A stretch of DNA of 64,000 nucleotides from Pedobacter cryoconitis (GTDB lineage: Bacteria; Bacteroidota; Bacteroidia; Sphingobacteriales; Sphingobacteriaceae). This document shows, piece after piece, positions 26,808-35,305 of this stretch. A model generated the notes under the pieces. That model was not told the origin of the DNA. It saw only the letters and a list, made by a program, of their open reading frames with translations, and ran no database searches. The position numbers and the translations under genes were made by a program. The stretch spans positions 124,001 through 188,000 of the forward strand of contig NZ_CP014504.1 of the NCBI RefSeq assembly GCF_001590605.1, in the 5' to 3' direction. Each line of letters opens with the position of its first letter. Position 1 is the first letter of the stretch.

Positions 26808-26850
26808 GACAACTGCGGACAATTGCAGACAGCTGCGGACAATTACGGAC
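26808..26850. repeat. Four-copy 10-bp tandem repeat
   Basis: Units GACAACTGCG, GACAATTGCA, GACAGCTGCG and GACAATTACG follow each other, then a fifth GAC. The 10-base period is close to one DNA turn. Confidence 0.7.
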
Positions 26851-27697
26851 ATTTTTTACGCATCAGGATAATCTTTAACGCGAATAGCTTACATTGGTGG
26901 AAAGGCATTTATTTATTATAGGAAGTTTAACGGGTAAATTTCAAAGGGAATCCTGGACGATTTCATTTTTAAAGCAGCAGTTTGGCGTACTGGTTGTTTC
27001 AAAAGTTCTGTACCGGGCACAATGAAAACCGAAAGGCATCAGAGAACTTTCGTCAAAGTAGCAAGCCTGGAAAAATCAGGATCTTTCCTCCCCCTAAGAA
27101 TTCCACTGAAGCGTTGGCCGATCTCTTATCAAAGTAATCAGGAGCGTTTAATACTGATAAATTGAACTATAAAATCAGGAAGTAATTTGCTTATTAAAGA
27201 ATCTTAAACATCTGCTTTGAACTCAAAAAATATCAAACCCAAAACTGGAAATTTAATATCATATACTCATTATCAAAAACTAAAGATGACGTTTGAATAA
27301 TGAAATGAGTTCTTGATAAATTGCAGAAGACCATGGTCTAGGTATTTTATAGTAGGCCTGTTTTATAAGTTGTATATATGAGTGTTTTTTATAGGCAAAT
27401 CAGCCTATCAACCTTTTCAATTATACCAACTTATGAATCAATCCTTCAAGCTTGCACTCAGGGTCAACTTCCAACCGCCTTGTATAGATCTGCTTTGGTG
27501 CTCATGTGCATCCATTGGTGCGCAATCCGATGTTTCAAAATATAACTGCAATAAACTATTTACGCTTCATTTGTCACTTTTGAACATATTTTAGTCACAA
27601 CAAGCTATTTAGATATCAGGCATAAAAAGGACATTATCGGTTCAAGAAGGCTTAGAAATCTGTCAAGGTGTTCAAAGTATTCCCGCTCATGGGTACT

Positions 27698-27731
27698 AAC
27701 CGGAATCGAACACATCGATTCCGGTTTTTTT
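27698..27731 (+). terminator. Orphan rho-independent terminator
   Basis: Arms 27698-27709 and 27715-27726 are a perfect 12-bp stem with loop ACACA, followed by seven Ts. No gene ends near it on the plus strand, so it may end a small RNA or the remains of a lost gene. Confidence 0.8.
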
Positions 27732-27888
27732 ATGACTTTTCTGGGCTTAATGATGCCTCCCATTGTGTTCAAAGTATTTCGGTTGAAGTGATCAGAAAAT
27801 GGGAAAATATTGAGCGTAATTGGAAGAGGTAGAAAAAGTCGGCTTATATTCATACTATTGGTATTAAATTTATATAATATTACTTGCT

Positions 27889-28485
27889 TTGGAAAAAACA
27901 CATGCTGACGCCTTGTTGATAAATCATGTATTGAAAAGAATCAATCTATCAAAAGATGAACAAATACATTTTACCTCACTTTTTACCTTTAGAAAAATTT
28001 TGCCAAGGCAATATCTATTACAGCAAGGGGAGATTTGTAAATATGAGTTTTTTATAGTTGAGGGTTTTTTACGTTCCTTTTTTGTGGATAAACTTGGCAA
28101 TGATCAAACGCTCAATTTTGCTTTCGAAGACTGGTGGATTTCTGACTCTAAAAGTTTTCTTCAATCGCTCCCCTCCGAAATTAATATTGTCGCACATGAA
28201 CCTACTTTCGTGATGCAAATAGAAAAGGGAATCTTAGCTCAACTTTATCTTGATTTTCCAATATTTGATAGATTCTGGAGACTGCTAAATCAAAATTTCA
28301 ATCTATCGCAAAGTGAAAGAGTTTTAAACGCTATTTCAATGAATGGAGCAGAACGGTATCAGGCATTGATTGTTAAATATCCCAAGATTGAATCTCGCTT
28401 AGCCCAAAAGCACATTGCTTCCTACCTCGGAATTACGCCTGTATTCCTAAGTATGATCAGGAGAAGCCATTCAAATATTAAATAA
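27889..28485 (+). CDS. Crp/Fnr family transcriptional regulator (TTG start)
   Basis: A 198-residue protein. Residues about 25-120 form a cyclic-nucleotide-binding-like beta-roll (FFIVEGFLRSFFVDKLGNDQ) that lacks the full cAMP phosphate-binding signature, as usual in Bacteroidota members. The C-terminal helix-turn-helix is HIASYLGITPVFLSMIRR. The start is TTG at 27889, since no ATG precedes the domain. It stands alone after the repeat region, and the VOC gene follows after 92 bases. Targets and ligand are unknown. Confidence 0.85.
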   Translation: MEKTHADALLINHVLKRINLSKDEQIHFTSLFTFRKILPRQYLLQQGEICKYEFFIVEGFLRSFFVDKLGNDQTLNFAFEDWWISDSKSFLQSLPSEINIVAHEPTFVMQIEKGILAQLYLDFPIFDRFWRLLNQNFNLSQSERVLNAISMNGAERYQALIVKYPKIESRLAQKHIASYLGITPVFLSMIRRSHSNIK

Positions 28486-28577
28486 GTTTAACCTATAAAA
28501 TTAAAATAGTTAAACACTTTATTTGGCATTAACAAGGATATTTGGATTTTTAAATCACATCCTTAAATAAGATTATT

Positions 28578-28964
28578 ATGAAATTTGATCATGCGGCTTT
28601 ACAAGTTCAAAGTATGGACAGCGCAATTGCTTTTTACACAGAAAAGTTAGCCTTTACTCTAAATCACAGCGCTATAAATGAAGAGGAACAAGAGGAATAT
28701 GCTTTTATCTCCGCTGGTGATGTCCGTATTGAATTAATCCAGGATTTGACTAGTGACTATAGCTTGCCTATATTGAAAAAGCCATTTTGTCCCCATTTAT
28801 GCATCGAAGTAGAAGATTTGGAGCAAGCTGTAAGTAAGCTGAAAGCGATGGAAATCCCAATACTAAGGGGGCCATTGAAGATTGAGAATGAAGAAACCTG
28901 GGTATATTTTTCCGATCCTGATCACAATATCCTTGAATTCATCCAATGGTATAATAAAAAGTAA
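28578..28964 (+). CDS. VOC (glyoxalase/bleomycin-resistance) superfamily protein
   Basis: A 128-residue protein of two beta-alpha-beta-beta-beta modules. The first contains FDHAALQVQSMDSAIAFYTE, with a metal-ligand His near residue 4. The second contains HLCIEVEDLEQAVSKL and the closing FSDPDHNILEFIQW, with a ligand Glu. This is the lactoylglutathione-lyase-like fold, but the substrate cannot be told from the sequence. It is a single gene. Confidence 0.88.
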   Translation: MKFDHAALQVQSMDSAIAFYTEKLAFTLNHSAINEEEQEEYAFISAGDVRIELIQDLTSDYSLPILKKPFCPHLCIEVEDLEQAVSKLKAMEIPILRGPLKIENEETWVYFSDPDHNILEFIQWYNKK

Positions 28965-29122
28965 TGGCTCAAATGTAGTTTTACCCTTCTGGCCGGAACC
29001 AAAAGGTTTCCTGCTATCCTGCAAATCAACATTGAAAAATAAACGATTTGTTGAGCCATACAGGCAAACTCTTTGAGCCGTGGAAACAACTATAATGGAT
29101 TTTGAAGCTTGATCTTTATCTC

Positions 29123-30094
29123 ATGAAAAACATCACAAAAATTCAGTTGGGTCAAAGTGGCCCGTTCGTTTCCAAACTTGGTCTAGGCTGTATGCGTATG
29201 TCCTCTATCTGGGGCGGCCCTGTACCTGAGGAAACAGAAAGTATAGCTACCATTCATGAAGCCTTGGATAGTGGTATTAATTTTTTGAATACCGGAGACT
29301 TTTACGGTGCCGGTCATAATGAAATGCTGATAGGCAAAGCCATTAAAGGAAGACGCGACGATGCCTTTATCAGCGTAAAATTCGGTGCCATCTTTCACAA
29401 TGGCCGGCCAATAGGAATGGATCTGCGCCCAGTCGCTATCAAGAATTTCATAAACTATTCTCTGACCCGTTTGGGTATTGAAACCATTGACCTCTATCAG
29501 CCAAGCCGGATGGACGGCAGTGTGCCGGTAGAAGATATCATTGGAACGGTGGCCGACCTGATTAAAGAAGGTAAAGTTCGTCACATTGGTGTGTCTGAAA
29601 TTACGGCCGGGCAACTTCGTAAAGCTAATGGCATTCATCCCATCAGCGCGCTGGAGATCGGTTATTCTCTGGCCGACCGTCAAATAGAAAGTGAACTGCT
29701 CCCAACAGCAAAAGAATTAGGCATTGGTATAGTGGCTTTTGCGAATACTGCAGAAGGTTTATTAACGGGTGAAATGAAGGCACCACTTGCAGCAAAAGAT
29801 TACCGTAACCATTTCTCTCGTTTTCAAGGTGAAAACTTAATTAATAACCTGCGAAAAGTAGAAGTATTAAAGCAATTAGCCAGCAACAAGGGGATTACAC
29901 CAACACAAGTTGCGATCGCCTGGGTGAAGGAGCAAGGAGATCATCTCATGTCTTTAGTAAGCATGAGCCGCAGGTCACGTTTGCCAGAAAATATTGCAGC
30001 GATGAATATTGTATTTACGCCAGAAGAAATGAGCACCTTAAACACTACATTTACATCAGGCGCTATATCTGGCGGCACTTACTTACAACGCTAA
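29123..30094 (+). CDS. Aldo/keto reductase with altered catalytic residues
   Basis: A 323-residue (beta/alpha)8 oxidoreductase of the AKR superfamily. The ATG at 29123 gives the usual MKNITKIQLGQSGPFVSKLGLG start. Tyr61 (DFYG) and Lys86 (SVKFG) of the catalytic tetrad are present. The Asp is replaced by Asn56 (LNTGD) and the His by Ser128 (IDLYQPSRMD). Loss of the His is known in a subfamily with RPARLD-like motifs. The NADPH site near the C-terminus (ALVSMSRRSR) is kept. An AraC regulator starts immediately after the stop codon, so the pair forms an operon. Confidence 0.88.
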   Translation: MKNITKIQLGQSGPFVSKLGLGCMRMSSIWGGPVPEETESIATIHEALDSGINFLNTGDFYGAGHNEMLIGKAIKGRRDDAFISVKFGAIFHNGRPIGMDLRPVAIKNFINYSLTRLGIETIDLYQPSRMDGSVPVEDIIGTVADLIKEGKVRHIGVSEITAGQLRKANGIHPISALEIGYSLADRQIESELLPTAKELGIGIVAFANTAEGLLTGEMKAPLAAKDYRNHFSRFQGENLINNLRKVEVLKQLASNKGITPTQVAIAWVKEQGDHLMSLVSMSRRSRLPENIAAMNIVFTPEEMSTLNTTFTSGAISGGTYLQR

Positions 30095-30925
30095 ATGACA
30101 AGTCCGGCAGAAATCCTCCCCGGTGTGATCTTCTATTCTTACCTCTCTGCTGAACGGAAAGAGAAAGTATGTTTATGGAACCACCATACCTTAATATTCC
30201 AGGTTTCAGGACAGTTTATATTAGAGACTTCTGTGCAAAATATTTCGATGAACGGAGGTGAAATGTTGCTAATTGGCAAAAATCAGCTGGGTACAATTAC
30301 CAAAACACCACTACCCGGGGGGAACTATGAAACAATTGTTATATCACTGCAGGAGGATCTTTTGCGTAAGATTGTATTAGAAGAAAAGCTTGAAGCAGAC
30401 CAGAAATATGTCGGTCCGCCAAATATCTTAATTCCGTCTAACGAATTCCTGCAGGGATATTTTCAATCTATAGTTCCTTATGCGCGTAGTTCGGGAGCGA
30501 CCATGACAGACGCTATGGGCATTCTTAAAGTGAAAGAAGGAGTTAAACTGCTGCTGCTTGCCCTTCCGGCACTTCGCAACTTTTTATTTGACTTTTCAGA
30601 ACCTTATAAGATTGACTTGGGAAGGTTCATGCTCAGCAACTTTCATTTCAATGTTCCTGTCGGAAAATTTGCGCAGCTGACTGGCCGCAGCCTGGCAGCT
30701 TTCAAACGTGACTTCCAAAAAACTTTTGGCTCACCACCACGTCAGTGGTTGCAGGACAGGCGGCTGACCGAAGCAAAGCACCTTATCGAAACCAAGCACC
30801 AAAAGCCTTCGGCGATTTATCTTGACCTGGGTTTTGAAAGCCTGTCCCACTTCTCGCATTCCTTCAAGAAAAAATTTGGCGTGGCACCTACTGAACTCAA
30901 TTGCGATCGAAAGTTGTTCAATTGA
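30095..30925 (+). CDS. AraC family transcriptional regulator
   Basis: A 276-residue regulator with an N-terminal cupin-like sensor domain and a C-terminal double helix-turn-helix. The first helix-turn-helix is FAQLTGRSLAAFKRDFQ, and the second is AIYLDLGFESLSHFSHSFKK. Its ATG directly abuts the stop of the aldo/keto reductase gene. It is closely similar to the AraC protein at 34500-35279, for example LTGRSLxAFKRDF and IYLDLGFExLSHFS. Confidence 0.92.
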   Translation: MTSPAEILPGVIFYSYLSAERKEKVCLWNHHTLIFQVSGQFILETSVQNISMNGGEMLLIGKNQLGTITKTPLPGGNYETIVISLQEDLLRKIVLEEKLEADQKYVGPPNILIPSNEFLQGYFQSIVPYARSSGATMTDAMGILKVKEGVKLLLLALPALRNFLFDFSEPYKIDLGRFMLSNFHFNVPVGKFAQLTGRSLAAFKRDFQKTFGSPPRQWLQDRRLTEAKHLIETKHQKPSAIYLDLGFESLSHFSHSFKKKFGVAPTELNCDRKLFN

Positions 30926-30986
30926 CAGGCTTCTAATCCTGATCAGAATTTGCGCTCCGCATCTCTGGAATCCGATGTCTTTCTCT

Positions 30987-30994
30987 TATCTTTG
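30987..30994 (+). promoter_or_regulatory. Candidate -7 box TATCTTTG for the ABC-F gene
   Basis: It matches TAnnTTTG and predicts a start near 31001, 18 bases before the GTG at 31019. Being downstream of the earlier in-frame TTG, it decides the start. Confidence 0.5.
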
Positions 30995-31018
30995 CCGATA
31001 ACTCAATATTCTCATACT

Positions 31019-32653
31019 GTGATTAATGTAAATAACATCTCCGTTTCATTTGGTGGAACCGTCCTGTTCAGTGACGTCACCTTTTCGATAAACGAGAACG
31101 ATAAGATTGCCCTGATGGGTAAAAATGGCGCGGGCAAGTCGACCATTCTAAAGATCATTGCCAATGCGGCTAAACCTACTTCTGGTAACGTAACCGGTCC
31201 AAAGGACGCGGTAATAGCGTATTTGCCACAGCATTTGCTTACCCAGGATAAGGTTACCGTTTTTGAAGAAACGATGAAAGCTTTCGAAGAGGTCAACCAG
31301 ATGCAAAAAGAGCTTGATGAGGTGAATGAGCAGCTCACTATCCGTACCGACTACGAAAGTGACGATTACATGAAGCTGATTGAACGCATGTCAGAACTGA
31401 GCGAGAAATTTTATTCGATCGAAGAGACCAATTATGATGCAGAGGTAGAAAAGGTGTTGAAAGGGCTGGGCTTCGAGCGCAAGGACTTTACCCGCCAAAC
31501 TTCGGAATTTTCAGGTGGATGGCGGATGCGTATCGAATTAGCCAAAATTCTGTTAAAGAAACCTGATCTCATCTTACTTGATGAGCCTACCAACCACATG
31601 GATATCGAAAGTATACAATGGTTGGAAGATTTCCTGATCAATTCGGCAAAGGCGGTTATGGTCATCTCACACGATCGTGCCTTTGTAGATAACATTACCA
31701 ATCGTACCATTGAGGTGACCATGGGTAAAATATACGATTACAAAGCAAAATATAGCCATTATCTCCAATTACGTGCTGATCGTCGTGTACACCAATTGAA
31801 AGCTTACGAAGAACAACAACGTTTTATTGCAGATAACCAGGAGTTCATAGACCGGTTCAGGGGAACTTACTCTAAAACTCTGCAGGTGCAATCGCGTGTA
31901 AAGATGCTCGAAAAGCTCGAAGTGATTGAGATCGATGAAGTAGATACTTCGGCATTACGATTGAAATTCCCACCATCACCGCGTTCTGGTCAATATCCTG
32001 TGATTGTAGAAGACCTGACTAAAACTTACGGAGATCATGTGGTGTTCGAAAAAGCAGCCATGGTAATCGAACGTGGAGAAAAAGTGGCTTTTGTCGGTAA
32101 AAATGGTGAAGGTAAATCGACCATGATCAAAGCCATTATGAACGAGATCGATTTTGAAGGAAGTTTAAAAGTAGGTCACAATGCAAAGATTGGATACTTT
32201 GCCCAAAACCAGGCTGCGTTGCTTGACGGGAACTTAACTGTATTCGAAACCATTGACCAGATTCCACTAAGTGATGGTTCTATAAAAATTAAAGACCTTT
32301 TGGGTGCCTTTATGTTCAGCGGTGATGATACTACGAAGAAAGTTAAGGTACTTTCTGGAGGAGAGAAAACCCGTTTAGCTATGATCAAGTTGCTGTTAGA
32401 ACCTGTAAATGTGTTAATACTGGATGAGCCAACTAACCATTTAGATATGAAGACTAAAGATATTATCAAAGATGCGCTTAAGGATTTTGATGGAACTTTG
32501 ATATTGGTATCCCATGATCGGGATTTCCTGGATGGGTTGGCTGAAAAAGTATTCGAGTTTGGAAATAAACGCGTTCGCGAGCACTTCTCGGGTATCAAAG
32601 AGTTCTTAGCCTATAAGAAAATGGCCAGCTTAAAAGAAATCGAACAAGGCTAA
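31019..32653 (+). CDS. ABC-F family ATPase, ribosome-associated (GTG start)
   Basis: A 544-residue protein with two ABC domains and no membrane part, the architecture of ABC-F translation factors (YbiT/EttA group). These act at the ribosomal E-site; some protect against antibiotics. Walker A motifs are GKNGAGKST and GKNGEGKST. The signatures are EFSGGWRMRIELA and LSGGEKTRLAM, each followed by LDEPTNHLD/MD. The linker carries the family's charged helical region around residues 240-310. The GTG at 31019 gives the expected MINVNNISVSFGG start. A strong terminator follows. Confidence 0.93.
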   Translation: MINVNNISVSFGGTVLFSDVTFSINENDKIALMGKNGAGKSTILKIIANAAKPTSGNVTGPKDAVIAYLPQHLLTQDKVTVFEETMKAFEEVNQMQKELDEVNEQLTIRTDYESDDYMKLIERMSELSEKFYSIEETNYDAEVEKVLKGLGFERKDFTRQTSEFSGGWRMRIELAKILLKKPDLILLDEPTNHMDIESIQWLEDFLINSAKAVMVISHDRAFVDNITNRTIEVTMGKIYDYKAKYSHYLQLRADRRVHQLKAYEEQQRFIADNQEFIDRFRGTYSKTLQVQSRVKMLEKLEVIEIDEVDTSALRLKFPPSPRSGQYPVIVEDLTKTYGDHVVFEKAAMVIERGEKVAFVGKNGEGKSTMIKAIMNEIDFEGSLKVGHNAKIGYFAQNQAALLDGNLTVFETIDQIPLSDGSIKIKDLLGAFMFSGDDTTKKVKVLSGGEKTRLAMIKLLLEPVNVLILDEPTNHLDMKTKDIIKDALKDFDGTLILVSHDRDFLDGLAEKVFEFGNKRVREHFSGIKEFLAYKKMASLKEIEQG

Positions 32654-32684
32654 TCTTTTTGTTCCTGCTTATGGAACACGATCT

Positions 32685-32760
32685 AAAAGCCTCCGATTTT
32701 GCAATGCTCCATAAAATGTCTAATTTTTTGGAGCATTGCAAAATCGGAGGCTTTTTTGTT
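32685..32760 (+). terminator. Terminator with a 27-bp perfect stem after the ABC-F gene
   Basis: Arms 32685-32711 and 32729-32755 are perfectly complementary with a 17-base loop, followed by Ts. The base of the stem (AAAAGCCTCCGATTTT) closely matches the tRNA-Leu terminator. Confidence 0.9.
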
Positions 32761-32816
32761 TTTTTTAACTGATTTCTTCACGCAGAACAAATATCTTTAG
32801 GTATTAAACAGGTAAA

Positions 32817-33167
32817 ATGAATAATACAAGAGTATATAAAATGTCTTTTGCATCCGTTTATCCACATTACATTCAAAAAGCAGAGAAAAAGAGGCGGACA
32901 AAAGATGAAGTAGATGAAATTATATTCTGGTTGACAGGATATGATCAGCAAATGCTGCAGCAACAACTGGACAACAGAACTGATTTTGAAACCTTTTTTG
33001 CTCAGGCACCGCAAATAAATTCAAATGTTTCAAAAATCACCGGTGTAATCTGCGGTTACCGTGTAGAAGAAATCAAAGAAGAGCTCATGCAAAAAATACG
33101 TTATTTAGATAAGCTAATTGATGAATTGGCAAAAGGGAAAGCAATGGATAAGATTTTAAGGAAGTAA
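32817..33167 (+). CDS. DUF2200 family protein
   Basis: A 116-residue soluble protein strongly resembling DUF2200 from its first residues ([20 protein letters not shown]) through [13 protein letters not shown] and [13 protein letters not shown] to the ending [16 protein letters not shown]. The family is widespread and small, with no known function. It is a single gene between the ABC-F terminator and the convergent PhzF gene. Confidence 0.9.
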   Translation: MNNTRVYKMSFASVYPHYIQKAEKKRRTKDEVDEIIFWLTGYDQQMLQQQLDNRTDFETFFAQAPQINSNVSKITGVICGYRVEEIKEELMQKIRYLDKLIDELAKGKAMDKILRK

Positions 33168-33178
33168 GCAATAAACGA

Positions 33179-34081
33179 TCATATTTCAATTTCGGTTTTA
33201 AAGACCACTGTAGCATTACCTTTTATCTTAATCAGTACTGGTAAATCGTTCTCAATTCTAACGCTGACATTTATCACCCCGGCTCTATTGAGCTTTTCCC
33301 CTTGTTTACCATTAAATTCAAATAAATTCTGCTGAAAACCGGCAATTTTATTCTGTATAAGATATCCACCCAATGGCCCGTTTGCATTACCTGTAACCGG
33401 GTCTTCATTGATTCCGATGGCTGGAGCAAACATTCTTCCATGTGTGAGTATGTCTTCATCATCCGATTCAAATGTGAATACAAAATATCCATTACAATTA
33501 AGCTGTTTACTTAGCGCAATCAAAGTACTATAATTTGGATTCAGCGCATTTAGCTTTTGCCTGCTTTTTATCCCAACCATAACTTTTGAGTGTCCTGTGG
33601 ACGCAATCTGTACTGGACATCGTTCATCAGTATCCGAATGATCAAGTCCTAAGGCAGCTAATATCTGTTGAGTTGTTGTGGAATCAAACGCAGGACTAAG
33701 TTCAAATTTGCCTTGAGTCATAATAACCTGGTAATCCTCATCCTCCTTAACAATCTCGAAAGGAAGCGTACCAACTTTGGTTTTAAATCTTAAAATACAA
33801 GAATCCAGATTGTGTTCCATAGCTTTTGCATACATCGCGGCAATTGTAGCGTGTCCACAAATCGGAACCTCAGAAGTTGGTGTAAAATATCTGATCAGGC
33901 CATCAGAATCATTGTCGTCAGGAGAAAAAATAAAAGCTGTTTCAGAATTGTTTAATTCTCTTGCAATCTGTTGCATTTGAGTGTCACTTAACCCGTCGGC
34001 ATTGACAACTACTCCTGCTGAATTTCCGCTAAATCTCTCTTTTGTGAAAGTATCTACTTGATATATTTTAAAGGTTTTCAT
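33179..34081 (-). CDS. PhzF family isomerase/epimerase-like protein
   Basis: A 300-residue protein of the PhzF/DAPEPIMERASE-fold family, which includes phenazine-synthesis PhzF and many enzymes of unknown substrate. Catalytic Glu47 lies in LNNSETAFIF, and the family motifs RYFTPTSEVPICGHATIA and GINEDPVTGNANGPLGGYL are intact. There are no phenazine genes nearby, so a role in detoxification or secondary isomerisation is only a guess. It ends 12 bases after the DUF2200 stop, tail to tail, without a clear terminator. Confidence 0.92.
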   Translation of the reverse strand: MKTFKIYQVDTFTKERFSGNSAGVVVNADGLSDTQMQQIARELNNSETAFIFSPDDNDSDGLIRYFTPTSEVPICGHATIAAMYAKAMEHNLDSCILRFKTKVGTLPFEIVKEDEDYQVIMTQGKFELSPAFDSTTTQQILAALGLDHSDTDERCPVQIASTGHSKVMVGIKSRQKLNALNPNYSTLIALSKQLNCNGYFVFTFESDDEDILTHGRMFAPAIGINEDPVTGNANGPLGGYLIQNKIAGFQQNLFEFNGKQGEKLNRAGVINVSVRIENDLPVLIKIKGNATVVFKTEIEI

Positions 34082-34459
34082 AGTCGTTCCGGGTTTGTGG
34101 TAAGCTGTTGTCTACGTAATTTGCTTATAGTGCAAAGTGATTGGATTTCAAATATATCTAATTTTATAAGCATTATTTCACTTACCTCTCCCGGATTATT
34201 CTTGGAAAATGTGTCATAAATAATCAAAATGCGTAGAAATACGATCTGCCTATTGAACATCAATATGCAGGATTTGACGATTCTCTTCCTGGATTTGAAG
34301 GTAAGGGTGAGAACTGGTGGCTGGTCTAATTTCTTTACCTCAGTATTCCCGATTACGGAAGATTAGCATCGCAGAAGACCAGTATCGACTCCGGTAGCAG
34401 TAAAAAAGAAGATAGTGTTGTAAAAGGTTATTCTTCCCATCAAAAAATGGTAGAGGAGT
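34082..34459. other. Intergenic stretch with possible gene debris
   Basis: No intact gene is supported. On the plus strand, 34255-34330 reads as a protein-like fragment (EHQYAGFDDSLPGFEGKGEN) that ends in a stop. A second fragment is interrupted shortly after. This could be a decayed gene or chance. No promoter of TAnnTTTG form was noticed for the PhzF gene. Confidence 0.4.
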
Positions 34460-34498
34460 AGAAAAGTAAAGGGGCTGTTACCCGGTCCTTTTACTTTT
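34460..34498. terminator. Hairpin at the end of the AraC/SDR operon
   Basis: AAAAGTAAAGG and CCTTTTACTTTT pair with one bulged base around a 14-base loop, flanked by A- and T-runs. It lies next to the AraC stop codon at 34500 and would serve the minus strand. Confidence 0.6.
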
Positions 34499-34499
34499 A

Positions 34500-35279
34500 T
34501 TATCCCAATGCTGTTGCAGTATAACCGAAATGCTTTTTAAAGGCAAAAGAAAAATGAGACAGATCCTCAAATCCAAGATCCAGATAAATTTCATTGGGTG
34601 CTTTTTTCTCCTTTTCAATAAGAAAATGAGCTTCTTGCAATCGCCTTTGTATGAGCCAGCGGTTAGGCGTTTGTCTGAATATATCTTTAAAATCTCTTTT
34701 AAATGCAGACAGGCTTCTTCCTGTAAGGTAAGCTAATCTTTCAAGGCTTACATTAAACTTGTAGTGCTGTTGCATATAAGCTTCCAGGTCAATTCTGCCA
34801 GGTTTTCCAAAGTCAAAGAATAAGTTGACCAATTCTGGTTGTATAGCTAACAGGAGTTGGAGGAGCTTTTCTCTGATCTCGTCTGTACGTTGTATTGTTG
34901 CTTCCTGACTTTCGTATGCAGGCAGCTGCTTAAGGATGAAATCTGTAATGGCAGACGGACTATCCAATGGAATAAAAACATCAGAGACAAAATGCCCTGC
35001 TGCTGAAATCCCATATTTCTTTTGATATTTCTTCAGAAATTCTTCATCAAATATGACCACAACTTTTTCAAATTCGTTCTGGTCTTTTTGCTTGTTATAT
35101 CTTGCCAACCTGTTTTTACGCACGATGCAACATTCTCCAGGCTCTATTTTTTTGTGTTTCGTACCATCATAACCATTCATTTTACCTTTGAGTATAAAGA
35201 TGAAAATGTGTTCGGGCACAAATTGCTCTGGCGAAATCTGCGGACCTAAATAGCAGGAAGTTATTGCTGTAATCTTCAT
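34500..35279 (-). CDS. AraC family transcriptional regulator
   Basis: A 259-residue regulator with an N-terminal cupin-like region (PEQFVPEHIFIFILKGKM) and two C-terminal helix-turn-helix motifs, LAYLTGRSLSAFKRDF and EIYLDLGFEDLSHFSFAFKK. It is a paralogue of the AraC protein at 30095-30925. It ends a minus-strand run of three genes, 26 bases after the Rossmann-fold protein, so it may control the two oxidoreductases cotranscribed with it. Confidence 0.92.
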   Translation of the reverse strand: MKITAITSCYLGPQISPEQFVPEHIFIFILKGKMNGYDGTKHKKIEPGECCIVRKNRLARYNKQKDQNEFEKVVVIFDEEFLKKYQKKYGISAAGHFVSDVFIPLDSPSAITDFILKQLPAYESQEATIQRTDEIREKLLQLLLAIQPELVNLFFDFGKPGRIDLEAYMQQHYKFNVSLERLAYLTGRSLSAFKRDFKDIFRQTPNRWLIQRRLQEAHFLIEKEKKAPNEIYLDLGFEDLSHFSFAFKKHFGYTATALG

Positions 35280-35305
35280 ATTGTTTCAATCAAAAGGATG
35301 CTGAT

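Larger units (their letters stand above)
26310..27888. other. Long stretch without convincing genes, with repeats
   Basis: About 1.6 kb downstream of tRNA-Leu. Short frames here have poor composition, and I see no protein family in any of them. The stretch contains an 11-bp tandem repeat (26581), a large inverted repeat (26647), a 10-bp tandem repeat (26808), a strong orphan terminator (27698) and a 14-bp direct repeat at 27668 and 27765. The pattern suggests decayed mobile DNA or a non-coding locus, but no transposase or integrase remnant was recognised. Confidence 0.6.

Noticed and set aside
26808..26850. CRISPR-like array
   Set aside because: The repeats are 10 bp with no spacers, and no cas genes are present.
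27382..27594. 70-codon plus-strand frame in the gene-free stretch
   Set aside because: Its composition is poor (Cys, Phe and Leu rich), it matches no family I recognise and it lacks promoter or neighbour support.
34078..34263. 61-codon minus-strand frame upstream of the PhzF gene
   Set aside because: It overlaps the PhzF start region, contains no recognisable features and has no promoter.
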